DNA of 22,728 bases from Cruorifilaria tuberocauda. Lineage: Eukaryota; Nematoda; Chromadorea; Rhabditida; Onchocercidae. Positions 1 through 15,400 of this stretch are shown here, piece by piece (the first letter of the stretch is position 1; every line of letters begins with the position of its first letter). The stretch lies in NCBI GenBank assembly GCA_013365365.1, contig JABVXU010000743.1, positions 1-22,728 on the forward strand. The letters are read 5' to 3'. Both the position numbers and the translations under genes were made by a program. The notes below the pieces were generated by a model that made no database searches, was not told the origin of the DNA, and saw only the letters and a program-made list of their open reading frames with translations.

Positions 1-1249
1 TATTGAAAGTATGGTAATAAATATTTTGAACGAAAAGGTATCTTAATCTTGAAATGTTTTCAGGAATATTCTTGGAAATTAAATTGTTATAAAATTACGG
101 AAAAAATGATTTATCCAAATTAAATTAGAGCTAAAACGGAAAAAAGGATCTTTCTTACTGTGGAAAATATGCTAGTAAAATTCAGTTATTAATTCTTATT
201 GAATTAATTAATGAATTTCATGAAGGATAAAAATAAAATTCAAGACGAAAATATCTTATGCTATTGATATTTTATTTTTTGAATTGATAAATTATAAGGA
301 GAAAAAGGTGAATGAGCATTCAATACTTCAATTGCATGAACCAAATATATTTTTGCATTATCGAGTTAAAAATTAATATTTAAATAATTTATAAGGTGAT
401 CTTATTTCTCCGGTTCTATTAAAACACTTGTGCAATTACTTTCCGGTTTTCCGTATTTTATATTATCATTCTGTTTATTGCAGATATCTTTCTCTTTTAG
501 ACTCCAATAAATATTACATAGAATTATAAATATCTCAAAAATTTTCTTATCCCTAAAATTGATCTAGCAAAAATCTATGCTAATTTTTAAAAAAGCTAAT
601 TTTACATGAAATGTTTTCACCGATTCATTTATCATAAATTATCAGTGAAATGATGCATGTTAAATGAATGAATGCATTTTTGTGCATGCATGCATGATAT
701 GTACATAATCATGTATTTGTTATCATAATATTAAGGGTTTAGTTGAAGAAGATAAAATTCCGAAAAACAATAAATATCAAAATTCAAATAGCCTGATTTG
801 AAATTAATAATTTTGTTGTTTAAAATGCAAAAAAAAAACATGGCGCTTTAACAAAATTTATTGCCAAAAATAAACATATTTTATGTGATATATCAAATAT
901 GAAAGTTATCATTCTGTGAAATGATTCAGACATTTAAAATGTGTTCAATTTGATGGAACGTTTACCGAATCGGATGAATTCATTCTTTCGTTTTTTGAAA
1001 CTGAAAATAAATTATAACTTACATTGCTAAATTTAACATTTTACACTTAAACTTAATATCATTAACTTTTTTTTTCCGAAATCGTTTGCCAAAACTATGG
1101 GACATAATATGATTGCAAAGGTTAACAATTACTAAAGCAAAGATTTCAGTGTAATGTACGAAATTATACTTATAAGCAATCTGAATGAAAAATATCAATT
1201 TCAAATTACATAGAAGCAAAAATTATTTATACTTATGAAAAGTAATTAA
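1..1249. other. AT-rich flank with no gene recognised
   Basis: I see no credible exon in this stretch. It is AT-rich with many homopolymer runs. It contains overlapping TGCATG words at 683-696 and a minus-strand AATAAA (plus-strand TTTATT) at 857-862, about 390 bases beyond the stop proposed for the flp-8-like gene. That signal could belong to the gene's 3' UTR, but the distance is long, so the transcript end is uncertain. Confidence 0.5.
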
Positions 1250-3436
1250 TTAACAAAAAAGAAAATAAGTGCAATCGAATTTCAAAGAGAGAGAGAGAAA
1301 AAAAAGGAAAACAACGAAGCCATCATACTTCATGGAATCAGCTCGCTTTCCAAAGCGAATAAATTCATTTTTGCGTTTTTCAGCTCCAATTGGTTCGTTC
1401 ATCAAATCGTCATTAATCCTCATCCCTAAAAGAAGTAAAACTTGATTTCAAAGTTTTGATTAATTACAGAATTATCAAGTAGCAGATACGTATTGTCCCG
1501 ATTGTTCTAGAAATTATATGATAAGAAATTTGTTGTTGTTTTTTTAAATTGATAATTTCAAAATATTATGCTTAACAGTAAATATTTATTAAACGAGCCT
1601 CAATATGAACCTTAGAAATGAATGGAATAAACAAGAAACTTGACCAAACTTGACAAATAAAGAAAAAAAAAATCCTGCTTTATCCTGTCTTATTTGTTGT
1701 GATTGAGAAGATTAGTATTTGTTATTATTTGATTTTTCATACTTTGTTTTTTTTTTTGGTATGCCTTATTTGTTATTGTAAAGAGAAGAATAACCACCAA
1801 ACAAATAAGAAGGATAAAGACAACCTGAAAAAAAAACCTCCTCACAATAAGAATCCGGTGTAGGAGGAATATTTAAAACATGAGTCAAACTATCAATTAC
1901 ATTATATTTTATCAATTATATCATTTAAATGCGATTGATTAAATTTGATTTTCGTTTAGATTTTTAGGTTACATCAGATACGATACATTTTAGCTATTCC
2001 TTCAGTTGAAAATTTCAATAAAAATAAAACAATGAAACTTGAAAAGTAAAAAAAAGTCTTCGCAGGACTAAAAGTTCGATTATACAACTCATATATTGCA
2101 TCTTAAATAGATTTAATTCAAAATTGTTTAACAAAAAAGAAAATAAAAAAATAAAACGAAAAAAAAGGCAAGAAATAGTTTATTAAAAATGCTTAATGGA
2201 TAAAAAACATCTTTGAATTTTTTGATATTTGAAAAATTTGAATCAGAGTGATGCAAAAAAAAAAAGTTCTTACCTGGATGTGGCATAGAGCTATAATCAA
2301 CCAGCGATAGCTCCTGGAAAAATTAAAATTATTCGGATAAAGTAGCATTAAATAAGTTACTGAATTTATTTTATTTTTATTTTTCAAAAATTTTTTTTGA
2401 ACAAATACAAGTTAAAAGATAATGATTTTGAAAAGTTTAACTTAATTGAACTATTTCAGGTGTGAATTCAAATGATGATATATTATCATTTCACTTTTCA
2501 TCTCATATCCTCCTTTTAACTAATTCCTAGTTGCTACGAAAAATTCTTCATTTGTCCTTTCTTAAAGCAAATTAAATCAATAAGCTTAAACATATCAGCT
2601 AATATTTAAATTTAAGTAAGGTTTTTAAGTAAAATTTCATTTAATAATTTTTATCAATAAGAAAAAAATTAAAGCGATTTTTCTACCATTTAAGATTTTG
2701 AAAATATCACAAAATGATATCATTTCATATTTTAAGAACCTTTTTTTCCATCTTATCCTAGAATGTAATTCCTGGACGCATATATAAACACCGCCGGTAT
2801 GAAGCATTTTTGTAAAACTTAAACGATAAGAATAATCCTTAAAAATAATCCTTTAATATTATCACCTAAAATAGAGCTTGCGAAGAATTAAATTATTCAG
2901 AAGGATCGTGTAATGAATACTAAATACTTGATAGTTATATATTTTTCACTTTACTTCTTTTCTAATTTCAACTTTAAAAATTATTTGAAATTATAATAAA
3001 GACTAATCACAGAATACATGATCAGATATCACATATTTTTTCCAAAATAATACGAAATTATCAGTCTTGATATCAGATCTTTAACTTAACTCAAAATTCA
3101 AAAATCAAAAATAGAATGAAAAGCAGTAATTCATTAATATATTCAACAAGTAAGATTTATTTAAATTCTCAATCATAGGAGGATAAATTTAACATACATT
3201 TATCAGTTTTATTAATTGAATAAATGAACACAGAAGAAGAAGAAGAAGAAAAGAATAAAATTTTTAATTAAAGTTTTATTTGGAGAAAAAAAAACGTAAC
3301 TAACATCATATAATGAATCATGGACAGGTAGATGAGGTGCTAATGGTAACGGTAGCACATGTTGTACCAAAACCATAACCAAAAGCACTTGAATGAAGGC
3401 ATTGGTAACAGATGATGTGATAAATGTCATTCTCAT
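1250..3436 (-). CDS. flp-8: FMRFamide-like neuropeptide precursor, flp-8-like (KNEFIRFamide)
   Basis: Secreted neuropeptide precursor. Proposed exons are complement(3305..3436), complement(2274..2313) and complement(1250..1425), 348 nt giving 115 aa. Exon 1 encodes a signal peptide: Met-1, then a hydrophobic core around residues 13-33 (FIQVLLVMVLVQ). Its donor is GTTAGT. Exon 2 is a 40-nt microexon between TTTTCCAG and GTAAGA. Exon 3 follows CTTTTAG. Phases 0, 0 and 1 join without a stop. Residues 74-85 read KR-KNEFIRFG-KR: dibasic sites on both sides and a Gly amide donor, so processing should release KNEFIRFamide. That peptide is Ascaris AF1 and is encoded by C. elegans flp-8, where several copies occur; here only one is visible. 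The tail after the last KR is oddly hydrophobic and runs through a CT/poly-T tract, so the true 3' end may be spliced differently. The peptide is near certain; the exon joining is likely; the C-terminus is doubtful. Confidence 0.82.
1349..1372 (-). other. Mature peptide KNEFIRFG (KNEFIRFamide)
   Basis: Eight codons read K-N-E-F-I-R-F-G. A KR pair lies at complement(1373..1378) on the N side and another at complement(1343..1348) on the C side. Proprotein convertase cleavage, removal of the basic residues and amidation at Gly would give KNEFIRFamide, a peptide known to act on nematode neuromuscular tissue. Confidence 0.9.
2274..2313 (-). other. 40-nt microexon of the flp-8-like gene
   Basis: On the minus strand a TTTTCCAG acceptor is followed by 40 bases and then a GTAAGA donor. 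Read in phase 0 it gives E-L-S-L-V-D-Y-S-S-M-P-H-P plus one base, which completes a Gly codon with the first two bases of exon 3. Its length is not a multiple of three, so skipping it would put the KNEFIRFG codons out of frame. Confidence 0.7.
3233..3251. repeat. AGA trinucleotide run
   Basis: A short (AGA)n microsatellite within the first intron of the flp-8-like gene. It creates a run of Phe codons in minus-strand readthrough, so the open frame beyond the exon 1 donor is not coding evidence. Confidence 0.85.
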
Positions 3437-4346
3437 TGAATAAATATCACAAACAATTTGAGATAAAACGATACTGCGGATATATTAGTTTTCAAAAATG
3501 ATCTTATGAAAATTACTTGTGGGAGTGTTTTAAGTTATTAGAACGTCAATAATAACTTTAAAGAACTCCACCTTTCAATTTCATCCCACCTTTTTCCAAT
3601 CATACCTCTCTTTCCATACTTCTTCCTTTTTCATCACTCATTAAATGACACTTTTTTTCTGAAATTCAATGAAATCATTGCTATTAATATAATTATTATT
3701 TTTACATCCATTTAACTGAAAAATATTATCCATCATTTTATTTCATTTTTTGAAAATAATACTCGTAAGCTTTCATCATATCATAACTTTTTGCTAATCC
3801 ATCTATGCTAATAAAAATAATCTATTATTATTGTTTATGCTTTTTCAGTTAGTGAAATGAAAATTAAATCAACCTAAAATGATCTAGAAGGAAAATTTTT
3901 TCAAAACTCTTTTCTGTCGAACTATGTGGATGATTCTTTCATTGTTTGATAAATGATGCGTTTGCATTTTTACAGTTTTGAAATTTAAATTGAAATGAAA
4001 ATTATAACAATTAAAAATTACAAAATTAAATTATCTAAAAGATGATGATTTGATGAAAAATTATCATTTAGTGGATAAATTTTCACTGCAATTTTCCTGT
4101 TAATTGTAATTGTGATTTGAAAAATTTTAATCAAATCAAATATTCACATCAGATTATCATTAATGATAACTCTGCAAGAATTGTATTTCATTAATGATTA
4201 CATTTTTGACGCATCAAAAATATCAAGAGAAAAGGGTACAATCAAAAACAGTACTGATACTGATAAACCAAAAATTAGTTTATTGCAAATTAAAAAAAAA
4301 ACGAGCGAAATTTCAATACAGCTATGAAAAACATAACTATCTACAG

Positions 4347-4448
4347 ATTTCCCGTAAAATGGATACTGATATGATAATTGAAAATGCAAAAGTTGTAGAG
4401 AAATGCATTGTAAACAGAACCTATTCTACTACCTTTACACCTATCAAG
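4347..4448 (+). other. Weak orphan exon candidate
   Basis: A CTACAG acceptor is followed by an ATG at 4359 and 30 open codons (starting M-D-T-D-M-I-I-E-N-A-K), ending at AAG/GTAATA. It looks exon-like but I found no partner. Its phase-0 donor joined to the acceptor at 5768 would hit TGA after five codons, so it is not a simple first exon of the KIAA0930-like gene. It may be chance. Confidence 0.2.
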
Positions 4449-4633
4449 GTAATAACGTTATTTCATATCTAATCATCAAGTTGAAAGAGTTTAAAAGTTA
4501 AAAAGTTAAAGAAAAAGAGATTGACGAATTAATTCTCCAGTCTTGGAATGAATCCGGTTGATTCATTCAGAATTTCTAATTATGATTATGAAAATTGATT
4601 ATGAAAATATTATGAAAAATTTCAGATTATGAA

Positions 4634-4692
4634 AATTTAAATACAGTAAAAGAGACAAATTACTTTCATAGTAATTTAAATACAGTAAAAGA
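4634..4692 (+). repeat. 20-bp direct repeat, two copies
   Basis: The word aatttaaatacagtaaaaga occurs at 4634-4653 and again at 4673-4692, 39 bases apart. Several near-copies of gattatgaaaat lie just upstream (about 4577-4635). This is simple non-coding duplication in AT-rich DNA. Confidence 0.8.
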
Positions 4693-5762
4693 AATTTTTC
4701 AATCAAATACAAAATTATATAGTAAAAGTGAATCTTATATTTTGTTAATCTTGTTAAAAATTATATTTCTTTATTAGCATAAATTTTCAGATTAATTTCT
4801 TATTTGAAATTAAAGATTTAAAAGGCTTAGATTAGAATATCTTCCGTAATATATGGAATAATTAGCTTTCTTGAAATCGGAAGATGTGGCAAATGTTTAA
4901 TATTATCACTTAAGGCTTGCGTGTTACCTCCTTTTTACTTTTTTATAAAACTTTTACTTTTTAATATTCCGTTTTTAAATGCAAAAGTTGATCTGTGGGT
5001 TTAATTTGAATTAAAATTGGAAAAAATTCAAATAGCTATCTTTTCTAATTATGAAAATTGGTTAGAGAAACTATTTGCTAACTGTTAAAATAATTAAGCA
5101 TTAAATGCTTAAATTAGTGATATTAAAAAATTACTTTGCTTAAAATTACGAAATAAATGAACGATTGAAGTAAAAAAATTGACAAATATCAAATTTCAAG
5201 AATTATGTTATCAAATAAAAATAAACAACATTAAAAACATTTAATAAATGATCTAAGGATGAAATTGTTTCTTCACACACTCCTCAACTTATTTTATACT
5301 TCCAAAATTGCTTATTATTAAGCCTTCCATAATTTTTTCTCAAACATCCTAAAACATCCTAAAAGCATACTTAATCGGAAAAAAGTAAATATTTCCATTT
5401 AATAATCAAATGGCACGCATTTTTTTTTCTTTTCTGAACACGAATTTAAAACTTTGTTTATATATAATTTTAGGTAAATAAAAGTGATTTTTTTCAAGTG
5501 AATAATGTCTAAAAACCGATGCTTAAGATTAAAAACTCAATTGATAAAATCAATCCTTATTTATCTATCCTGAAACCGGAATAAGACGAGTTGTTTTAAT
5601 ATGATCATAAAGAGCTGAGACATTATTATTGCATGTCGACACCTGCCCAAGTCTTAACTTTATTATTCAGTTGGTCTTGACGGGATTTTTGTTTTTATGC
5701 TACCGGATGTGATTTTTCGGATGTCCCAGGATATCTTTTTTATCAGCAATTCAAAATTTCCG

Positions 5763-5768
5763 TTTCAG
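5763..5768 (+). promoter_or_regulatory. Probable spliced-leader trans-splice acceptor
   Basis: TTTCAG, the nematode 3' splice consensus, lies 10 bases before the ATG at 5779, and no credible upstream coding exon joins to it in frame. Nematode SL trans-splicing typically leaves a very short leader before the ATG. A cis-spliced non-coding first exon is the alternative. Confidence 0.55.
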
Positions 5769-5778
5769 GGAATAATCC

Positions 5779-9314
<3,536 letters not shown>

Positions 9315-9428
9315 TATTTTTTGAAATGTTGTTTATGAGGACTTTGAAATACTAATTGTTTGCTTTCTCTTTTATATATTGGAATATAGTTTGTTTTATA
9401 ATTGATATGGTGGTCTCTAATGTTTGAT

Positions 9429-9434
9429 AATAAA
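9429..9434 (+). terminator. Poly(A) signal AATAAA of the KIAA0930-like gene
   Basis: A canonical AATAAA hexamer lies about 115 bases after the stop codon, a usual 3' UTR length for nematode genes. Confidence 0.55.
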
Positions 9435-12400
9435 TACTCAGTTTGAGATATTAGATCTCACGACACATTTTATTATTTGTATGTACAGGAAGCTGTTTGT
9501 ATTGTGGTGTAGGTTTTCTAACGGAGGCTACATTACTTTTTTTTTTCACGAAAATTAACTAAGTCTTGAATTAAGAGAATTTACAACTTGGAATTGGCGT
9601 TTAATTTCTTTCGGTTCTTGAACCGAGTTGTGCGGTCATTATGTATTGTGCTTTAATCATAAGAATCCGTGTATAATATTTTCCCTCTTGTACCTATATG
9701 TTCATTTCCTGATTTATGACAGTTAACAATTTGCTTGTGTGTATGTTTGGAAATCTGTAATCATGAAATGATTCCAATAGTGTGAGTTCCAGTACTGCCT
9801 CTGGTGTTGCACTTATTGAATGTTTTATCTGTGATACTAGCTTTATCATCAGTCTGTCATTCCAAATGGTTTAATTAGAATGGATTTGTTTATATGTTTA
9901 TGTTACTTTCAGTTTTGCGATTTCAATTTATTGGGAGACTATTGAAAAATATACGTAACATGTATTTTACCGGTCTTATTTGTCTACACTATAAATATAT
10001 AATGAATTCTGAATAGCAATTCTAAATCACTCCAGGTTTGCAAGTGCAATCTTTTGGGGTGGGCTATCCATGGGTTAAGGGTTTATATTTTTTTGAAATT
10101 TCTCAAGACTGAATTCTGAGAGGATAGATGATTATTTTCTCATATCTTGAATAATTTGATGGAACTTCCTGCCTTTAGGAATTGAGAAGGAAGATTTAGA
10201 GCTATGTTCGCTTTTTCTATCAGATATATTTGATTATTTTCATGTTCATTTCAAATTCTAAATTTTACTGTGTTTGTTTGGTACAGCTGTATTTACTCAA
10301 TGAGGTTATGAGAATTTCTGTGTAATCCATGTGGACGTAATAGTTCTTTCACTAAGCTTGTTTAATTACGGAGCAATTTAATTCGGGAATCCAGATTCCA
10401 GTTCCATAAACTTTTCCCACAACTTCGAAGTTCTGTTTTTTGTCTAACTTAATCTACAAAACATTGATATTATTTTGAAATTAGGTGTCAGTATTTTTAA
10501 GGTTTTCATCAATATGATGTAAAAGGATTCACAGCGGAATGACACAAAGGTCACATCTATAAGCGACATAAGAGTTATCAATATAGCCTATCATATCCCA
10601 AATGGTAGTGTGATTTTGCAAATCTCATTTTGGTGCGCTACTACAAATCAATTTTACTCGGGATTAAAAACACATGCTTCATTTATTTCACTGATTTCTT
10701 CGCAGTACATAATATTAATTCCTATTTGGTATTTACTTGATTCATTTTCTATTAAGTTTATTTAATAAGAACTGATGAAAAGCCGAAATTGCGGTTTCCT
10801 TCGAATGTTTTTCAAAAGTTTCAACAACCATGAAATTGAAGTTAAATTCTTAAGAAACTGAGTAGCATTATTTATAGATATAGGTTTTTTATAGGTATTT
10901 ATAGAATTACAAATTTGATTTCAAACTGTATTACTACTAACAATCGATTTGTTCCGCTAAAAAAATACAATCGTTACCAAAATGATAATTTATCCTGATA
11001 CAATCATTTAAATGAAAGTGAGTAAAATTGAAATGTTCATTGTTACTTTCTTATTTTAACTAGACTTGACATCCAATGATACTTTCTCCATCATTCATTA
11101 TTTCTTAATTTTATTGCAGTTTTGGTTCGAAAGAAACTTTTATAACTATAAAGTATGGATTAAACTAAATAAAAATATTGCTTGCATTAAATAAATGAAG
11201 CAGAAATTAAGCATCACATTCTACATCGAAATCCTTTAAAGATAAAATTATGATATACATATTATCATTGCTAAAGAAAAATTTGAACAAGAAATTAATC
11301 AATACAAGAGAAAATTATCACTTTTACTATATCAAATCATTAACAATTTACCTATTTATTACTTATTTTTAAATTTAATTCAATATTTCGTATTGTAATC
11401 ATATTTAATTTAGAATATTTGAAATTTCAAAAGAAAAATATGAAGGAAAAAATGATTGAAATATATGCAATTAATTCGAATGCAGTTCAAATCGATAGGA
11501 AAAAAATATAACAATGGTTAAGTTCTCATTTAACAATTATCCTATTTATATTTTTTTCTTCTTCCTTTCTCCTTCTTTCTTTTATTGTTCATGCATTCAT
11601 TTGACTTGTAAGGAAAAGTGATGAACTTAATGAAAAAAACGAAATGTCGTTTTTAGGCCATTGAAAGGATCGGAAAAAGTACCGATATACATAATATAAA
11701 ATGTGTGGTATACTACACCTGTACAATATGTATTTATACAAAAGGAAAACAACTGTTTTCAGGAAGAAAATAGGTGTTTGTTGATAAGAATAGTTAAGAG
11801 ATGATGCATCATCTTACATCTTACTTCATTTACCTGAATTTATTCATCTGGTTTTCCTAACTTCCGATCAGTTCTCTTTTGCATTAACTCTTTCTTCATA
11901 TTTTTTTTTTCGTAAAAAAGTTTGAAATTCTCTTCTTATCATTGTTTCTCATTTAATTCATATTATCCACTTCTTAATTTCCTTCTCTTTTTCATCACTT
12001 TCCCTATTTCTTTCACTTTAATTAAACGTTTATCTTTTTTTTTTAATTCAAATTCATCATTACTTTTCGCTCTACCAAAGTAAAAGTTCAATTAAAGTTT
12101 GTTTTCATTTAAAGAAAAAGTTAAATTGTTCAAATTAATTGGTTATAATGTTGTAAACATATGTTTAGATAATTAAATCAAATTTAGAATTAGATAAAAT
12201 TTGTTAAATTTTTGATTAAAATAATTTATTAAATGGTTTAATAGGATGATCGATGAAAATAACTAGTGGTTAATATCGAAATACTATTCATTGCTTAGAG
12301 CAGGTTGATTGATTAGTTTTATTCGATACTGTTATCAGTGGAAAATTTATCACTTCTAGTAATTCTGATCATAACATGAAGAAATTTCAGAAAGAAAAAA

Positions 12401-12448
12401 TTAACTTAAATTTAGTAAATTTTTTCTATATGCAATAATTATAATGTA

Positions 12449-12454
12449 TTACAG
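12449..12454 (+). promoter_or_regulatory. Probable spliced-leader trans-splice acceptor of the VWA gene
   Basis: An acceptor-like ATTACAG lies 9 bases before the ATG at 12464. As with the KIAA0930-like gene, the very short leader suggests SL trans-splicing rather than a conventional 5' UTR. Confidence 0.5.
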
Positions 12455-12463
12455 CAACGTCGA

Positions 12464-15400
12464 ATGATCCAAATTCTACTACTAATTGTTGTGCTAATCA
12501 CTGTAAGTTGCTGGTAAACAATTTGTTTACTTTCTAGCTTCTTTTCGTCACTTTTTCCATTTTGTTTTTCATACATCTAAATAACAAGCCTAAAATTATC
12601 TTTTTTGTCTTCTTCAACATCAATTTTCTAAAATCATCATTCAATCTCTTTTTCTACTCTTAATATATTTTAATTTAAGATACAGTAAATAAATCGATAA
12701 AATTAAATGAGTTTTAATTTAAAAAAATAAATAGATAAATATGGATCACATATATATTAAGAATAAAGCAGTTAATTTAATTTAAGATTAAATCATTTTC
12801 ATTTAAAGATCAATAAAGCACAATATGGTGAAGTACAACCACCAGCTCCGATACCACCATCAAATTATCCATCGAATGATCTCGAGGAAATTCCTTACAC
12901 GATGAAATTTTTGTATTCAAAAAATGACTATGGAAATGGTAACAGATATATCATTCAACCGGAAAATCAATTGTCACCAACACGGCTACTTCATTTTGCT
13001 GAAAATGTAACTTGTGGACCACCGGTGGGAAGTCAAACAACATTAATAACAGTAACACAATCAACTGTTCATGAAACGAGTAGACAATCATCATCCATTC
13101 CGGAATCATTAAGTTCATCTCAACAAACATTCAAATCTCCATCATTTAAACAACGTGCTACAGTTTTACCAACAAAACCTCAATTACTTTCAACTCGTCC
13201 ATCAACCACAAAAACTACACGTCAAACAACACGTCGATCGATTACCACACGACGACCTCGAATTACTTTTATTTCACGAAGACCTACACTGATTGTGACA
13301 CAACAATCGAAAAAATCACGAGCTGAGCAAATAACTAGCAGAATAACTCGGAATCAAACGGTACATTGATTGTAGAGGCTGATTTATTATATAATTAAAA
13401 ATGATATCAGACATATTCTAGGAGAAAATCACCAGAAACTTAATGGTACCTGGATATTCTGAAATAATCTAATAAGTTAATTATCATATCAATTAAAAAC
13501 ATCGAATATGAGCGGAAAATTCTAAATTCTGCTGTAAAATTTTAAATCGGACATGATCAATGAGTAATTTTTCTACAATTAAATCCTGGATTTTCAGACT
13601 GAAACATCGAGAGTAACTCGTTTATTATCGCTTTCTACAGTAACAAGAAGACCGCAAAGTCGACCGATCTATTCTTCAGGTAAACGATTAGGTTATACCA
13701 GTTTGCTGCAATAGTAAGCCTGTTAAATTGATTAAATTATTGCTTATTAATCAATCTAGAAATCTAAACTTAGAAGATACTTTGGCATAGTTGAATTAAA
13801 GTCATAGAGATTAAACTGATATCTATAAATTCCATATTTCAACTTTTTAATTTAAAAACTCAAATTTATCAAATAAAGTTTAGATGATATAATCACTTCA
13901 GATTGCGCAGCATCTTACGATACGCTATTTGTAGTAGATTCAACTAGCTCAGTAAGACAGTTCTTCGAGGATCATCGTAATTACATTATTGAAACAATCA
14001 ATTTGATTCTTCCTAAACTTGACAATGAAGCAAGGATTGGATGTATTTATATCATTTTCATCTAAACTTTTTACAACTTATTAAATGATTACTTTAATAG
14101 TGAAGAATTATTTAATATTTAAAAGATTTCTTTGTCATCTCTATAATTTTTTTTATTACATCCTAATTTAAAGCAAAAATTATTAATTTTGAATTATTCT
14201 AACAAATTTTGGATACTAAAGAAAGAAATAGTTTTATCTCATTTATAGCTTAACAGATCATCACGCTAATATCACGTTTTCTTTTTTTCCTTGCAGTAAT
14301 TGAATATAGCAGTCCTTTACGACGTCAAGTTAAATTACCATTTATAGCGCATAAAAATCGAACCGAAATTGTTGAAGCTATTAAAAGTAGGTTTTGCAAA
14401 TTGAAATTTGAATTATCATATTCAAATTAAATTTTAAATTAATTGATATCAAAAGGAAACTTTCATTAATTGAATTCTATTAATTTAAATTCCAAATAAA
14501 TATGTAGAATTATAGAAGAAAAACTTTTAACTTTCAATAACTTATAAAAAAAAATCTTCATAAGATCAAAAACATCCATGAAAGATAAATTTTAATTTTA
14601 CATGAAATTTTCCTGTCATCAATTTTTGCTTTTATTTTTTTTTTTTGAAGGATTACCATTTTTTGCTGGTATAACTGCTACCGGAGCAGCATTAAAATTA
14701 GCTTTGGAATTATTGCAAGATCGACGTCCGAATGCGCTTACTAACGTTATCGTCCTTACCGATGGTTTTAGGTGTGAATGCAATTTAAATTTTATTTTAA
14801 TTAAATTTTCAAAACATCAAAAAAATTAATAAAATTCATTAGTATTAATTTTATTCTTAATTTTCTGCTTAATCTTAATCTGTAGATAATCTCTCAAAAA
14901 TTCACAAAAAAAAATCTTACTCAAAAAAAATCTAAATCAAAAATTTCTAAAATTATTACAATTCCAAGACAAAAATAAGAAAGCTTTAACTTTAAGCTAT
15001 CAATACTGTTTGGAAAACTTTTACTTCATTTAATCTAGTACGGAAGAAAAAAAAATTGTGAGGTAATATGTAAATTTGCTTACTCTTCATTTGTGACATA
15101 TATAAGTTTTCATTTTTGTTTTTTATTTAATTTTTGAAATATATAAATTTACCTATTCTTCATTTATGGATTACTCAAATTTAAGCAATTTCAAATTTTA
15201 CTTAAACTCAAAAATCTTACTCAAAAACTTTTTAGGAAAAAATTTTCCTCATCTTGCTCAAAAATCATACTTAATTTTACTCAAAAACTTTTTAGGAAAA
15301 AATCTTCCTCATCCTACTCAAAAATCATACTTATTTTTACTCAAAAACTTTTTAGGAAAGAAAAAAAAAGAAAATTGAAACTTAAATGAAATTGCTTAAA

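Larger units (their letters stand above)
3437..5778. other. Spacer between the divergent flp-8-like and KIAA0930-like genes
   Basis: The two flanking genes are transcribed away from each other, so both promoters should lie here. Most of it is AT-rich with pyrimidine-rich patches, for example 3566-3660. About 5590-5740 is visibly less AT-rich and may hold 5' UTR or promoter sequence of the plus-strand gene. No core promoter motif could be assigned. A CCGCAG acceptor-like site on the minus strand at 3474-3479 could be a splice or trans-splice site upstream of the flp-8-like ATG. Confidence 0.5.
9315..12463. other. 3.1-kb spacer, no gene recognised
   Basis: It holds the 3' UTR of the upstream gene and the upstream region of the VWA gene. 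About 9480-10450 is somewhat less AT-rich but has no open frame of useful length on either strand. About 11540-12080 is pyrimidine-rich on the plus strand with long T and CTT runs. I see no conserved coding signature, RNA gene or transposon end. Confidence 0.5.

Noticed and set aside
1073..1110. Minus-strand HSFGKR, which resembles a second amidated peptide with a dibasic site
   Set aside because: It lacks the RFG core of FLP peptides, has no upstream acceptor that joins the flp-8-like exon in an open phase, and sits in low-complexity sequence.
3212..3304. Continuation of the signal-peptide frame past the exon 1 donor of the flp-8-like gene
   Set aside because: It runs into a poly-Phe stretch made by a GAA repeat. 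A GTTAGT donor at 3304 gives a phase-0 join to the microexon, which is a better explanation.
4198..4389. Minus-strand 63-codon frame opposite the orphan exon candidate
   Set aside because: No splice signals or coding bias; it is a shadow of the opposite strand.
11120..11152. Short plus-strand exon-like piece (FWFERNFYNYK) between a TTGCAG acceptor and a GTATGG donor
   Set aside because: Only 11 codons, biased to AT-rich codons, with no partner exon; such matches are expected by chance in 3 kb of spacer.
15166..15378. 70-codon open frame with 20-residue repeats
   Set aside because: It is the 60-bp intronic tandem repeat read in an open frame; no start context, no homologue recognised, and it lies within an intron.
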